Below, piece after piece: positions 36,448-48,323 of a stretch of 64,000 nucleotides of DNA; the first letter of the stretch is position 1; every line of letters starts with the position of its first letter. Both the position numbers and the translations under genes were made by a program. This DNA comes from Halicephalobus mephisto. Lineage: Eukaryota; Nematoda; Chromadorea; Rhabditida; Panagrolaimidae. The notes below the pieces were generated by a model. The model had not been told where the DNA came from, searched no databases, and worked only from the letters and a program-made list of their open reading frames with translations. Where the stretch lies: NCBI GenBank assembly GCA_009193035.1, contig SWDT01000006.1, forward strand, positions 248,001 to 312,000, given 5' to 3'.

Positions 36448-38923
36448 ATGTCATCCGACAGCGGCTCTGATTCCGGCTGTGAAGACCGTCCAGCCCACAT
36501 GTTGAGGCATCGACGGTCTGTCAATTATGGGAAAATCGTAGAAGACATGTCTAATACAATGGAATTCTCGGGGTTGGAGATTTACAACTGGGAAGATGAT
36601 GATCTTGCTCTTCGTTATGCAGCTGCACGAGCAAGACTGCCCTATGACAGATTGTCGGCGGATGAGTTGAATTACTTTGCTGATGTGACTAAATCAAAGC
36701 CATCGAAAAACCTGTATCTTTACCTCAGAAATAAGTGTCTTCAATTCTGGCAAATGGGTCCTCAAGTTCAGCTGACCTTGGAGGCTTTCAAGGACCAAAT
36801 CAAAAGTCCTTTTAACAGCGACCCCCTCTTAATTCAGCGGGTCCATGCATTTCTGGAGAGGTTTTGTTATATCAATTACGGTGTTTTCCATATTACTAAC
36901 TACAAGAATCTGTCGTCGAAACGGAAAGTAATCATTATTGGAGCTGGATTTGCCGGATTGGCTGCTGCATTGCAGTTGAAGTACTTCGGATATGACGTGG
37001 TCGTTCTTGAAGCAAGACCGAGATTCGGAGGAAGAGCAATGACATATCGATTCCGGCCTGATACTGAAAAAATTGATGCTGATCTTGGTGCAATGATTGT
37101 TATGGGTGTTGGTAAGTGGTTTGTACTTTTCTTACCAGTAGCTGAAAGTGGTTTTTAGTTGGTAATCCGATTATGACTTTAATTGATCAAAATCCTATAA
37201 GAATAGCACAAGTTAATGGAGCCAATTGTTCAATTTACGAATCGAAAGGACAGAAACTTGCTCCGGAAAAAGATAGACGGATAACAAGTGCCTGGAATAC
37301 GTTATTAGATACGTGTTGTTACATTTCGAAGGAAATGAAGATTAACAAATTGAATAATCGTCCGCTGAGTCTTGGAGAAACTATGGATCTTGTTTGCAAT
37401 CAGATGGAATTGAGAGCTCAAAGAAGAAGGTTAAATTACTGGACTCATTTACATGATTTGACTGAAAGACAGCAGAAATTTTTACAACAGTGTTATATCT
37501 TGGGAGAAGTCATTGATGATTTAACGCAGAAACTTGAACAAGCGATCAAGAACAAGGAAGAGTACTTGTTTGACATTGAAATCTACAAGATTCAGACGAA
37601 AGAAGAACTGTCGAGGTTCTTGGAGTTGAGGTGCTATAGAAGAGATTTGAAAATGGCAATAGACAAGTTCAAAGCTCTCACGGCAGAGATTGAATCTCAA
37701 CGGGCTCATTACAAGGAATTGCTTCGGGTTGAACCTTGTCAAGTGTACATGAATAGCCATGATAAGCAGATTGTGGATTTTCATAAGGCAAATCTGGAAT
37801 ACGCTAATGGAGCTCCTCTTCATAAGATTTCATTGGAATACTGGGATGCAGATGACGAGTGGGAATTTGATGGATCTCATTTCATGATCAGAGGAGGGTA
37901 TTCAAAACTCGTCAGTGCTTACACTGAGAAACTGCAAGACGTGTTGAAGAAGATGCATATCGTTAGCAAGGTTGAATACAATGACAATGGTGTTCAAGTC
38001 TCTGGAGTTTATGAGGACAGTACAGGAAAAAAGCCGTTTGTTGAGAAAGGAGATATTTGTATCTGTACTGTCCCTCTTGGAGTCTTGAAGTGGTCTGTGC
38101 TGAAGACCGAAGATCCTTCAACAAAGATAAAGTTTGAACCGTCGTTGCCGAAGTGGAAAGTTGGTGCAATCGAGAGAATGGGTTTTGGTTCCTTGAATAA
38201 GTTGGTTTTACTCTTTGACAAGATTTTCTGGGATCCCAATGAAGAGATATTCGCTAGGATGAATGAAACGACTGAGGCTCGAGGAGAATGCTTCCAATTC
38301 TTCGCTGTTCCGAGATCACCAGTTCTGATTGCATTGATAGCTGGAGCTGCAGCGAATATCCCGGAAGGACAGAATGCTGAAAATCTTCTTGTAAATAGAA
38401 CAATGCTGTTTTTGAGACAAACGTTTACTGGATGTCCTCCTCAGCCTGTTGATTATGTTCTGACTAGATGGCATAAGGACAGATTCAGTAGGGGCTGCTA
38501 TAGTTACATTTCTGTCGATTCCACAGGTATGGTTTTTTAAGTTTATATTTGAGTATAGGAGGAATGATTTTAGATAAAGATCACGAAGAATTGGCTGAAC
38601 CTATTGTTGATACAAATGGGAAACCAAGACTTTTGTTTGCTGGTGAACACACGATTTGTCGATGGCCATCAACAGTTCATGGAGCTATTCTATCAGGAAT
38701 GAGAGAAGCTACGAGAGTTGTGGATACTTTTCAAGGAACTTTACCGATCTATGCTACTCCAGAAGAAATTGCCGCAGCTAAAGCAGCTGCTACAGCACCT
38801 TATGGTGTGATACCGAAGAAGGAGCTAGAAGAAGATGATGATGAGGATATTGAAGAAATTGAAGTAAAAATCCCTAACGACGATCATGACGGCAATCAAA
38901 ATGGAAAAAATATTCCTTGTTGA
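36448..38923 (+). CDS. KDM1A: Lysine-specific histone demethylase 1 (LSD1)
   Basis: Three exons (36448-37111, 37159-38526, 38559-38923) give 798 residues. Order: disordered Ser/Asp-rich N-terminus, SWIRM domain (about 65-160), FAD-binding start [16 protein letters not shown]...EARPRFGGR, then a Tower coiled coil of about 110 residues splitting the oxidase domain ([11 protein letters not shown] to [11 protein letters not shown]), which docks CoREST. The catalytic part ends with [20 protein letters not shown]. The FAD-site lysine is present in [20 protein letters not shown]1 removes H3K4 mono- and dimethyl marks in the nucleus. A splice acceptor (TTTTTCTCTAG) stands 3 bases before the ATG, the usual place for spliced-leader addition; the stop of eIF3j is 193 bp upstream. 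Confidence 0.97.
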
Positions 38924-39072
38924 TCTCTGTATTTTTTGGCATTTTTGATCTCGGATATTTTACTTTATGGTTTTTGTTTCACTTCAAAGGGTTCTTTTCC
39001 CTTGTTATATGTCATTTATTGTTTTTAAATTGTTTATTTTGGTTATTTTTAGAAATTGCTGTATGTTGATGA

Positions 39073-40499
39073 ATGCGCTTTAGTACTTTTTGGTTTTGGA
39101 GATTTAGTGTTAACAGGGTTCTGTCAAGGATGGAAAAGTTTGATTTCTCAACTACGAGACCATTGGTTGTTGTGAGTGGATGTACAGGAACGGGAAAGTC
39201 TGACCTAGCTATTGCGATAGCTAAGACGTTCGGAGGGGATGTCATCTCAGCTGATTCTATGCAAATTTATAAAGGTGAAGATTTACCGATGAAATGATTA
39301 ATGATTGATGAATAATGGATGTTTAGGTCTGGATATTGTGACGAATAAGGTGACAAATGAGGAAATGGATGGAGTGGAACATCATTTGATGAGTTTTTAT
39401 GATCCGACGATGGCGGAATATAATGTTCATGAATTTAAAGCATCTACGTTGAAGATTGTGGAAAATCTCTGGAAAGAAGGAAAGTTACCAGTGATTGCTG
39501 GAGGTACTCAGTACTATGTTGAAAGTGTTATTTATAAAGGAAATTTGGTAGATGATGAAGAAGCTCAATTTAAAAATAATCCTGAAGTTAGGAAATCACT
39601 AGAGAAGATGAGCAATGAGGAATTATATGAGAAATTGAAGGAACTTGATCCAGAATCGGCGAAATTGGTCCACAAAAATAATAGATTTAGAGTTTTGAGA
39701 AGTGTCGAAATTTATCTCTTGACAGGAAGGAAAAAAAGTGAAATTGTGGAAGAACAAAAAAGAAACGATCTTGATGGTGGATTGAGATTTCAGAATACAT
39801 TGTTGATTAATATTGATGCGGATTCTAAGGTTTTAGATGACAGGTTGAAGAAAAGAATTGATAAAATGATTGCAAGAGGATTGGAGAGAGAATTAATAGA
39901 GTTTTATGATACGGTGGGTGATTTTTATAAAATAAAAGTGAATAATTGGATTTTAGTATCGAGAATCTCTGCAAAGTCATGGAATTCTTCAATCAATAGG
40001 ACTTAAGGAGTTTTTGCCTTTTTTGAGGTTGTCAAATGAGGAGAGAGGATCGGAGAAGGGGAAGAAAGTGTTTCAAAAAGGAGCAGAAGCCCTCACACTT
40101 CATACAATTCAATATGCCAAGAGACAGAGGAGGTGGTTGAAGTCTAGATTTCTTGCAAGACAAGGTACAAGGGAATTGCCATGGTTAGTTGGATTAGATT
40201 CGTCGGATGCAAGTAGATTCTTCAGTGATTTAGTTCCAATAGCTATGGAGATTGTAAGAAGGTTTCTGAAAGGAGAAAATCTGAAAATAGACGAGTTTGA
40301 GAAGGAATTTGTGAATGATCCGTTGAAACAGATTTCGGAAATTGAATTGAAGAAACCGACACATTCGAAAAGAGCCAATGCTATTTTTAATTGCGAGGTT
40401 TGCGATATTGATGTTCATGGAGAAGAAGCTTGGAAGAAGCATCTTGTTGGAAGAAAACACAAAAGAAATTCAAAAAAAATAAAACGGGTAGAAACGTAG
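39073..40499 (+). CDS. TRIT1: tRNA dimethylallyltransferase (tRNA isopentenyltransferase)
   Basis: Three exons (39073-39274, 39327-39913, 39957-40499) give 443 residues. The enzyme puts a dimethylallyl group on A37 of tRNAs reading UNN codons, in cytosol and mitochondria. P-loop: SGCTGTGKSDLAIAIA; then DSMQIYKGLDIVTNKVT and AGGTQYYVESVIY. HGILQSIGLKEF is the family motif before the tRNA-binding part. The C-terminus has the C2H2 finger CEVCDIDVHGEEAWKKHLVGRKH found in animal TRIT1. Two in-frame ATGs (39073 and 39130) allow a form with and a form without the 19-residue basic leader MRFSTFWFWRFSVNRVLSR, a plausible mitochondrial presequence. A splice acceptor (TTATTTTTAG) lies about 20 bp upstream of 39073. 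LSD1 ends 149 bp upstream. Confidence 0.94.
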
Positions 40500-40636
40500 T
40501 TGATGTAATTTTTGTTGAATTTTGTTGATTTTAAAATTTATTTGATTTTTGGGAATCTAGGATTGATGAGGTTGTTGTAGCCTTGATATTTGAGATTTTA
40601 TTTTGTTTATTTTTGGTTTTTTTAGTTTTAGAAATC

Positions 40637-41112
40637 ATGATTAGCTACAAGAAGCTCAGAGAACAGAAGGCGACAGAACAGAAAGCGAGACGAAAGGAAT
40701 TGTTTTCGATGAACAATCAGAAACATTTTGAAGAATGGCAGAAAGTGAGACAGAGAGATGGATTGAAAGCTCAAGCAATGCAAGTAAGGGATTGATATTT
40801 TTGTTGTTTTTATAAATGGGATTTTAGGCAACAGAATCTTTGTCTTCGTTGGTTTCAAAGATGGGAGAACAACTTCAAAGATCAGAAAATACGACGACAA
40901 CGTTGATCCATTCATCTGATGTTTTGAAGACGACCCATGGACAATACAATACCATCAATCAGACAATCAAGACGGGAAGCAAATTGGTTTCCAAATATGC
41001 TAGGAGGGAGTTTACCGATAGGATACTGATAGCTTTGGCCTTATTTGTGTATTTCGGGGTAGTGTTGTACATTCTGAGGAAGCGGCTTCCTCTTGTTTCA
41101 TATTTTATCTGA
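40637..41112 (+). CDS. SEC20: Sec20-family SNARE (BNIP1-like), short form
   Basis: Two exons (40637-40783 and 40828-41112) give 143 residues. The C-terminal half is a clear Sec20: SNARE helix (SKMGEQLQRSENTTTTL...LKTTHGQYNTINQTI), then GSKLVSKYARREFTDRIL and the membrane anchor IALALFVYFGVVLYILRKRLP. Sec20 is a SNARE of the ER for Golgi-to-ER vesicle fusion. The human protein is 228 residues; here only about 50 residues precede the SNARE part, so an upstream exon may be missing from my model or the N-terminus is truly short. A splice acceptor (TTTTAGTTTTAG) stands 5 bp before the ATG. TRIT1 ends 137 bp upstream; this is the last gene of the run. Confidence 0.82.
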
Positions 41113-41246
41113 AAAAATTCCCCGAAACTTAATTGGGTAAACTGTTTTGGAACTGAAAGTGGAGTTGCTACGGAAATAAACCAAAGTCTGAAGATAAAAT
41201 GGAGAAATTGGTAGTTTTATGGAACATAACAAACTAAACAATATAA

Positions 41247-42291
41247 TTAACGCATGAATGTGTTGGCTCGGTTTTCGCTACTCCTCTCCAATTCCTGCTT
41301 GTGTTCACTGATCCTCTTCATTAGGGCCCTGTTGAGTTCCTTTGCTGCTTCGATTCCATCTGATAGTAGTTTGTCAAACTTCTCCTCGTGAAACAGATGG
41401 GGACATGTATTCTTCAGTAGTGCCAAGTAACATTCACTGTTGTCCGTCTTAAAGTTGGTCGTTTCGGATGGATAAGCAAAACAGAAAACTTACATCGTCG
41501 GAATCCTTGGGAGGGATGATTCCCACGTGGACAACCCCTCCGACACATTGTTCCTCGTGGATAGTGGCATCTACAAAGAAGCAGTCCCCGACAGAATTGA
41601 GCGTGACAATGACGGGGGCACTGGACACATTGAGAGTTCGGATTTGAGATTGGATCTTGGCTGGGAGTTGGGGAATGGTTTTGCCTCTGTCTCGGGCAAC
41701 CATCGTCGGGACAACGAACTTCATATCCGACAACGCGGCTTTGGCAGCAATCGAAGCAGCATCGATAGCATTACCGTCGTATTTCAGAATCAGAATGTCT
41801 ATCCTTGTCTGATAATACCGGTCTTTGGAAAGCTTCAATCTGGAAAAAAACTTAGAAGTCTATATAGAATACTTACTGCTCGAGTTCCGGAATCACCAGA
41901 TCATTCCTGTAGGCCTTCCTCAATAAAGCTGCAACTCGTTCTGCACATTCGTCGCCTTGTTTTCCAGCAAAGTCCGGACTTGCCACAGCTGAACAAGTAA
42001 CGTAGAAGTCAACCCTATTGCTGAATTCCTTGGTATCCTTCACTTGCCGCATCTTCAGCTTGATTGCAGCCACGAGATCTGTAGCACCGAGTTGGACTCT
42101 TACAGATCCATGAGCATTTGGCAGTACACCGAATTCAACAATTGTAGGCCGGAAATCCATCACACTAGAAAATGAATATATCGAAACTAAAAAAGAAAAA
42201 ACTGAACCTACCCTCGACCGTCATTCCTGTGGCCTTGATGGACTCCATCAACGATGAAAACCTTTTCTGTCTGGCTAAGATCAATATCCAT
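41247..42291 (-). CDS. EXOSC7: Exosome complex subunit RRP42 (EXOSC7)
   Basis: Four minus-strand exons (42291-42212, 42164-41877, 41839-41494, 41447-41247) give 304 residues. RNase PH-like fold: EKVFIVDGVHQGHRNDGRG at the start, HGSVRVQLGATDLVAAIK, FYVTCSAVASPDFAGKQGD, DGNAIDAASIAAKAALSD and PVIVTLNSVGDCFFVDATIHEE, all in the order of EXOSC7. It is a structural member of the six-subunit ring of the RNA exosome, which feeds RNA to RRP44 and RRP6. The last exon is helical and charged, as in the family C-terminus. It converges with the Sec20 gene, with 134 bp between stop codons. Confidence 0.94.
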
Positions 42292-43164
42292 CAAGGATTA
42301 AGGAAGAAAATTCAACCAGAAACTCCAGGAAAATTTACGAAATTCTGGAGACAGAGAATTGAAAACTTTCCGTCGGCGCGAGTGGACGATTCGCCAAACA
42401 AAGCGTTTCAAAATAATTTGACTCGCTCTGGCAAGAAGGACTTGGTTTAGCTGCTCTCTTCTTCGTTCGTGATTTCTCGACTTTTGGGATTATTTTTCAT
42501 TTAATTCCACTCCTGACTTCCTGTTTCCTCCATTACTGTTAGTATTGTTATCTTACAGCTGTTTCAATATCGATTTTACTATTTCAGCCTGTATTTTTAT
42601 TTTTTCCTGTTGTTCCTATTTTTCGAATTTCGATTTTTTATTTTGCATTAAACTTTAATTATTTAAACTCTGTTGTTTTCAATCTAATTACCTTTAAAAA
42701 AAAGTCCAATTTTTGTTTTTAATCGTGGTTTATGAGGAATTTTGTTTGTAAATTTCCCACTTACGATTTTAATCATGTTTACAGTTGGTCTATTCCTGGA
42801 TTCTGAATTCATCCAATTACCTCGCTGTCTGATTCATTCATTGGATGCCTTGTAGGTCTTTTTTCTCTCGTTCTAGTAGCGTTTGCCAAACCAAAAAACT
42901 GCCTCCAAGCTTGTGCGTCCGTGTTCCGTCTAGGGCAGCTGCATCTGCCAAACACAGCAGCCTTGAGCTTCTACTTGCCTATGCCCATTATTCGAGGGCT
43001 AGAGAAAAATATTGGAGAATCGATGTGTGCCAAACGTGCCGAGTAATTCCGAGCTCCAACGTGTTCTCCGGATTTGATGATTTGGGTTTATTTATGTTTT
43101 AATTGCGCAATTACGGAACGCTTGGGTAATGTTTATATATCGATTTTCAGGCCTTGGACACAGA
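42292..43164. other. Divergent promoter region, EXOSC7 and V-ATPase subunit c
   Basis: No supported coding exon; the 85-codon open frame at 42,845-43,102 lacks family or splice support. A splice acceptor (CGATTTTCAG at 43,141-43,150) lies 14 bp before the V-ATPase ATG, so that gene has a 5' untranslated exon or a spliced leader. C+T-rich runs at 42,480-42,620 may be promoter. Confidence 0.4.
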
Positions 43165-43697
43165 ATGAGTTACGATATTAGCACAGCGGAACGTGCAGCC
43201 TTCGGGCCCTTCTTTGGATACATGGGAGCTGCATCTGCCCAAATCTTCACCGTATTTGGAGCCGCTTACGGAACCGCCAAGTCTGCTGTTGGCATTTGCT
43301 CCATGGGTGTGATGCGTCCAGAGTTGATCATGAAGTCTGTTATTCCCGTCATCATGGCTGGTATTATCGGTATTTATGGCTTGGTCGTAGCAATGGTGAT
43401 CAAGGGACGTGTCAAGTCCGCTTCAGAGGGTTACAATCTCAACGAAGCCTTTTCACATCTTGCCGCTGGATTGACTTGTGGATTGTGCGGTCTTGGAGCT
43501 GGATACGCCATTGGAATCGTTGGTGACGCTGGTGTTCGTGGAACTGCCCAACAGCCGAGATTGTTTGTCGGCATGATTCTTATCCTGATTTTCTCTGAGG
43601 TTTGATTTCTATGGCTTTATTGGTGATGATTGGTAATTTCCAGGTTCTTGGTCTCTACGGCATGATCGTCGCCCTCATCTTGAGCTCATCTGGCTAA
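43165..43697 (+). CDS. ATP6V0C: V-type proton ATPase 16-kDa proteolipid subunit c
   Basis: Two exons (43165-43599 and 43644-43697) give 162 residues in four membrane helices, the standard size. Text such as [35 protein letters not shown] and [19 protein letters not shown] is nearly that of other animal subunits. The proton-carrying glutamate is in the last helix (LIFSEVLGLYG), split by the intron just after it. The protein forms the rotating c-ring of the Vo sector in endosomal and plasma membranes. Codon use is less AT-rich than in neighbours, as expected for a highly expressed gene. Confidence 0.96.
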
Positions 43698-44225
43698 GGG
43701 AACTGCAGTAGATGATGATTATTCTTCACTTTATCCTTTCTTGTACTTTCTGCTCAACTCTCGAGCCCCTTCTAAAGTTGTGTCATGCTTAGTCGGTAAC
43801 CTTTTCCTATTGTTGCTTTAGGGTCCCAGAACCTGTGAGCATTGATTTAAACAGTAGTATTATTTAATGGATTGTTTCGCTATTTAATATCCGTTTTGTA
43901 ATTTATGATGGTCACTAATGTTTTCAGTGAAGAAAATAGTTGAAATTAAAACTAACTTATAAAATTATTTTCTAAAAGACTCGCCTCAATGATGTCACGT
44001 TTAAATAGGAAGTGTTTGGCGCCAGAGAATACAATTTTTGTGCCGGAAGTCCTGGACTGATAGGGAGGCAAAACTGTCTTCCGAGGATTGGAATTTTTGG
44101 TTTTAATTAGGAATATCTGATGTGATTAGGATTTTTATTCGGAATTATTTTTTAAAACTTGAATTGATCAAAGAAGAAAGTAGAAAAAAAAGATCCCGAT
44201 CAATGATAAACATTATCCACAAGAT

Positions 44226-44998
44226 TTAAACAGAAGTATTTTTGTTTGTCGGATCTGGAACATTATCCAGATTTATGATTTCTTTGACATAGTTCTGCCA
44301 TTTATTTCTGAGCTTATCAACGTCCTTTGTCCTGCTAAATAGTTTTTTCCAACTCAATTGCGTTCGAAAATTCTTTGATGTTGCCGCTGATAGCTGTAAA
44401 ATGATGAACGGTAAATTGGCTGGAATGGTTATATGTAGTTAGGCCTTTTGATTGGTTGGAATTTTTTTGTTTCATGTTTAATTTCTTTGAGGTATTTTGT
44501 TTTTAAAAAATAATTTTGAAAATTGTCTCTCAAGAAAATTCGGAGAACGTCCGTCAAGTATCTATTTCTTTTTTAACAACTTTTTGGTTACTATCTAAGA
44601 GATAAACTGGATTAGGGTTTCTTCAGACAGATTTGAAGAGGTTTGAAATAAGTGCCTTGTTGAAGTTATCGCTGAATCGGTTCAGAGTTGTTTGGAAATG
44701 TGACAAAGCGGATTTCGAAATAGTCGCACTTTTGGAACGAATTTTAGTTTTTTTGGAAACTGTAATTTGAATTTTTAGTTGTTTCTGAAACGCAAATATT
44801 CCTTGTAAATTTAAATTTAGAATGTCGAGGATGGATATATGGAATGGTCGGATTGACAGATTAAGCTGGGGAACCGGGTCAGGATTGTTTTCGCTTTTGT
44901 CCAGAAAACTGTCAAAAATATTTGAGCTTCCCATGCGGGAAACAAGTCTGAATGAACTCGATCCAGCTGCTGTCACTGAATCTGTCTTCCTCGGCCAT
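44226..44998 (-). CDS. Possible small gene, exons unresolved
   Basis: The best piece is the last exon 44393-44226, after a TTTTACAG acceptor. It encodes LSWKKLFSRTKDVDKLRNKW then QNYVKEIINL and ends at a stop; the basic helix pattern loosely recalls SANT/MADF-like DNA-binding helices, but this is weak. Upstream on the same strand an open frame of 117 codons (44976-44623) and an ATG at 44998 (MAEEDRFSDSSWIEFIQ) look coding-like. I could not join them in one frame. The opposite strand has a 65-codon ATG frame at 44822-45019, so strand is not certain for that part. Confidence 0.35.
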
Positions 44999-45249
44999 GG
45001 AAGGAAGGAAAATCCTTGAATGAGATTATTTCGTTCTTTGTTTCTGAAATTTTCGCGCCATTGGATTTTCGAAAAAGTTGGACATTGTTTTGTTTTGGAT
45101 CTTGCAGGAGAACGGAAAGGCCATAAAATTAATAGAGTCGTTATTGACCGAATAGTGGGCTATTTGGGGATTTGGCTCAGTCAGATAGGTCTGGATAATA
45201 CCCGATAGGACGTTCTCAGACAAGTTCTGAATTTTAACTTTTTATAATT

Positions 45250-45560
45250 CAGCGAATACCGAACGAATTTCGATAATTCTTTTTTTGTTGTGTTCAGATA
45301 GCCTTGTCCTTTTGTTTACGGTCGAAAATATGTAAAATTAAGCATTATGTCCTTCGAAAAATAACGGAAAGTAATTTTTTAGGTTGTGAGTTAATGTTGG
45401 AACAGAACGCCAAAAGTTGAAAACTAGTTTTTATATAAAAACTTCAGATATCATAATTTTTCATTTAAAATCAGTTTTAGTTTTATTTTTTCATATAAAA
45501 TAAAGTTTTGAAATTATTTAAGTTCAATGAATGAAGAATTACGGAAATTCGCTGTTTTTG
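45250..45560. mobile_element. Palindromic MITE-like element
   Basis: The left end AGCGAATACCGAACGAATTT and the right end GAATTACGGAAATTCGCTG are near inverse copies; the core GGAACAGAACGCCAAAAG at about 45,402 is identical over 18 bases to that at 15,651. No open frame. Confidence 0.7.
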
Positions 45561-46019
45561 CAAAAATTGAAAATCCAAAAATTTTCTAAAACCGCGGATT
45601 ATTGGAACAGTCCCGGACCTGCGATCTGATTATATTCAAAGAATCAGAAATAACCAAAATTGTTTTTGTTCCACAAACTCCCATTTTTCGATTTTCTTTG
45701 ATCTCGCCGCTATCTCTCTTCCCAGCGGCAGCGTTTCGTTCACGGCTGCTTCCCTGACTGATTGCCGCGCTGATTCGCCTCAGCAATCACTCAATAGACT
45801 CAATTGCAGTCTCTTCCGTTTAACTAACTTCGTTGACCGTTAAGCGTTTTCCGGAAATGTTTTTGTTCGATTGTTTTGTACAAAGTAAAAAAGTTCATGT
45901 ACTTGTATCTCAGATGGATAATTTTCGCTGTTAGGAAAGTGTCTAAATTGAACGCTGTTGTGAAAATTTGTACTAAACAAGATAGAATAGTTTCCGAAAT
46001 ATTAAATTTGTGATTATTA

Positions 46020-46400
46020 ATAGTGCATTTGAGTCACTATCTGAGTTTTTTTCTTAGTAGATATTGCTTGGATAGTGTCCATATTTGACAGCTATTTTTC
46101 TCTTTTAGTCACTATCCAACCTTGTTTGTGAAAATTGTTCTGGATAATGTTTACATTTTGTTGTTCTTTTAGTCACTATCTGAGTTTTCTTCTTAGTAGA
46201 TATTGCTTGGATAGTGTCTGACTTTGATAATTATTCTTCTCTTTTAGTCACTATCCAAGTTTTTTTCTTAGTAGATATTGCTTGGATAGTGTCCATATTT
46301 GGCGGTTATTTTTCTCTTTTAGTCACTATCCAACTTTGTGAAAATTGTTCTGGATAGTGTTCAATTTTGACCATTAAGTTTTCCTTTCAGTCACTATCTT
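46020..46400. repeat. Hairpin array 11 (GGATAGTG family)
   Basis: The most regular array. The linker AGTTTTTTTCTTAGTAGATA then TTGCTTGGATAGTG is repeated three times nearly unchanged (about 46,035, 46,180, 46,258), and CTCTTTTAGTCACTATCC also recurs. Recent copying of a 75-bp unit and of a larger block is evident. Confidence 0.9.
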
Positions 46401-48323
46401 AACTCTTTTCTAACATGATAAATTTTGACAATGACCGAAAAGTAACCTGAGTTAAATCACCTTCGAATTTGCATGTTGCTTTTAACGGCTTTTTGATGCT
46501 TTAGATTTTACTTTTCCGTTCAAACAAAAATAAAAAAAGCACTTTCATTGTTTGGCCTACCTGGCACCCTGGGGATTCGTGTTGCCGTCAATTCCAGAGT
46601 TTACTGAATCAATTTTCTAGTTTTATTATCTGGCCAAGAAACAATGGTATTTCTGGTCATCTTTCATGGTCCTTCCGGGGTTTCCAGGATGAGTCCGGCT
46701 TCCCTATGAGGCGCGCGAATGACAAATTACCATCCCGTCGGTTCTTCCATTTTTGTTTTGGACAAAACTGAGCTTTTCGTTTTTTGAATTTTCGCAAGAG
46801 GTGACTTGGTTATTTATCGGTTTTCGAATTATGAGAATATTTGATTTTTTACGCAAATTTAAAATTTTAAAAATTACAGTAGTTTTTGATTTTTGTTATT
46901 ACGGTTGTCATATCAATTTTTATAATTTTATCTTTTTCGGTGAATATCAAAGCCTTCACGAATCAACCGTCGATGTTCCCTTTGGCGTTTTTGCCGCCTT
47001 TGTCGTACTTTGGACGACGAAATCATTTTTTATTTTAAAAAACATTAAAGCGGCTTCTTTTGAAACATTTCACAGCCATCATGGAAAAAGTTTGTATTTA
47101 TTTTTTGTACTTAATTGTCAGTTTTTGGTCTTAATTTCGTTGATTTTTTTCTTTGACAACTTGTCAAAAACGACAAAACTGGTCAAGGATCGGTTTGGTT
47201 TTTGTTTTTCGGTCAACGAAAGGTCAAAAAATGTTGCAAATTTTAATTTCTTTATTCAGACAAAAAATGAAGATTTATTAACACAATTCCGTTATTACAA
47301 AAATTAGAAATGAAAGTCTATAAATTAATTTCGGAAAAATCTTTGAAATTTCGAAATTTCGGATGTTTGTTTTAAGTTTGTTGGATTTTGGAAGATTCTA
47401 GATTTCTGAACTTTTTATTAGATTTTAGAGGCTTTTGTAGAATTCTGGAAAATTTACGAAATTTTCAAAATTCTTGAAGATTTTCAAAAATTATAGAAAA
47501 TTTACAAAATTCTCAAATTTCTCGAAGATTTCAGAATTTTCTGCCAGAATATCGAATCTTTCGTAGGATTCTAAAAATTTCTATGGAATTTTAGAATCTC
47601 CTACAAAATCCTAAGATTCTAAAAATCTTTAAATTCTCAAAATTCTTGATGATTTCAGAATCTTTATTAAATTCTGAAAAATTCTGCAGATTCGTAATTT
47701 GAAAAACGACGTTATTCTATATTTCGGAATTTTCAAAAAACTGTATATTAAAAAATTTATTTTTAAAAAATATTTTTCCAATCAAGATCGCTTCTAAAAA
47801 TGACCGATTTTTCCTTATTTATTTTCTCCGAACCGAAATCCGATCACATTGTAAAAAATTTAAAACGGGTCTCTGAATGAAAAATTTGAAAAAGACGTTG
47901 TTTTTGCCAGGAGGATAATGTTACTTCCGAGTGTCTTCTTTTCGATGATTAATCGACCGCTCGAGTTTATTTTGATTTTTATCAATTTTCCCATGTTCAT
48001 TTTTCAAATTTTATTATTTTTAAGTTTCTAAAAGACATTCTGAGTTCTTTGTCGGCAAAATTCTTAGACTTTCATCTCAGGGATTTCGTTCAATCACAGG
48101 ACCTCCATGTTTCCTCCTGTCCTTTGTTCCGCCGCCCGCCAAACGCTTCCTAAATTTGTCCTGTCCCGTCTCGCACTGACCTGTTCTCTTTGAAATGCCG
48201 CTGAAGGCGATCTTCTTCGATTTTGCGCGAAGTTATGCAAAAAACTAAACTACACAATAAGAATAATAATTATTTTCGACTCATTTCCTTAAAAAGTACT
48301 TTATTTTCCTAGTAGAAATTGTA
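46401..48323. other. Gene-free AT-rich stretch with degenerate simple repeats
   Basis: From about 47,340 to 47,720 the sequence is a degenerate pattern of short A and T runs around GATTCTAGAATTTTC-like palindromes, with A/T clusters recurring at about helical spacing. Small less AT-rich islands occur at 46,560-46,745 and 48,090-48,240. A 184-codon open frame at 46,753-47,307 is Phe-rich and not supported as a gene. Confidence 0.4.

Noticed and set aside
41527..42000. 157-codon plus-strand frame
   Set aside because: Antisense of EXOSC7 exons 2-3 and reads through an intron.
42172..42450. 92-codon plus-strand frame over EXOSC7 exon 1
   Set aside because: Antisense shadow of the start of EXOSC7 and its promoter.
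42845..43102. 85-codon frame upstream of the V-ATPase gene
   Set aside because: No family resemblance or splice link; the V-ATPase protein is complete from 43165.
46753..47307. 184-codon open frame on the plus strand
   Set aside because: Extremely Phe-, Asn- and Lys-rich, does not begin with ATG in a good context, and lies in T-rich DNA where long stop-poor frames arise by chance.
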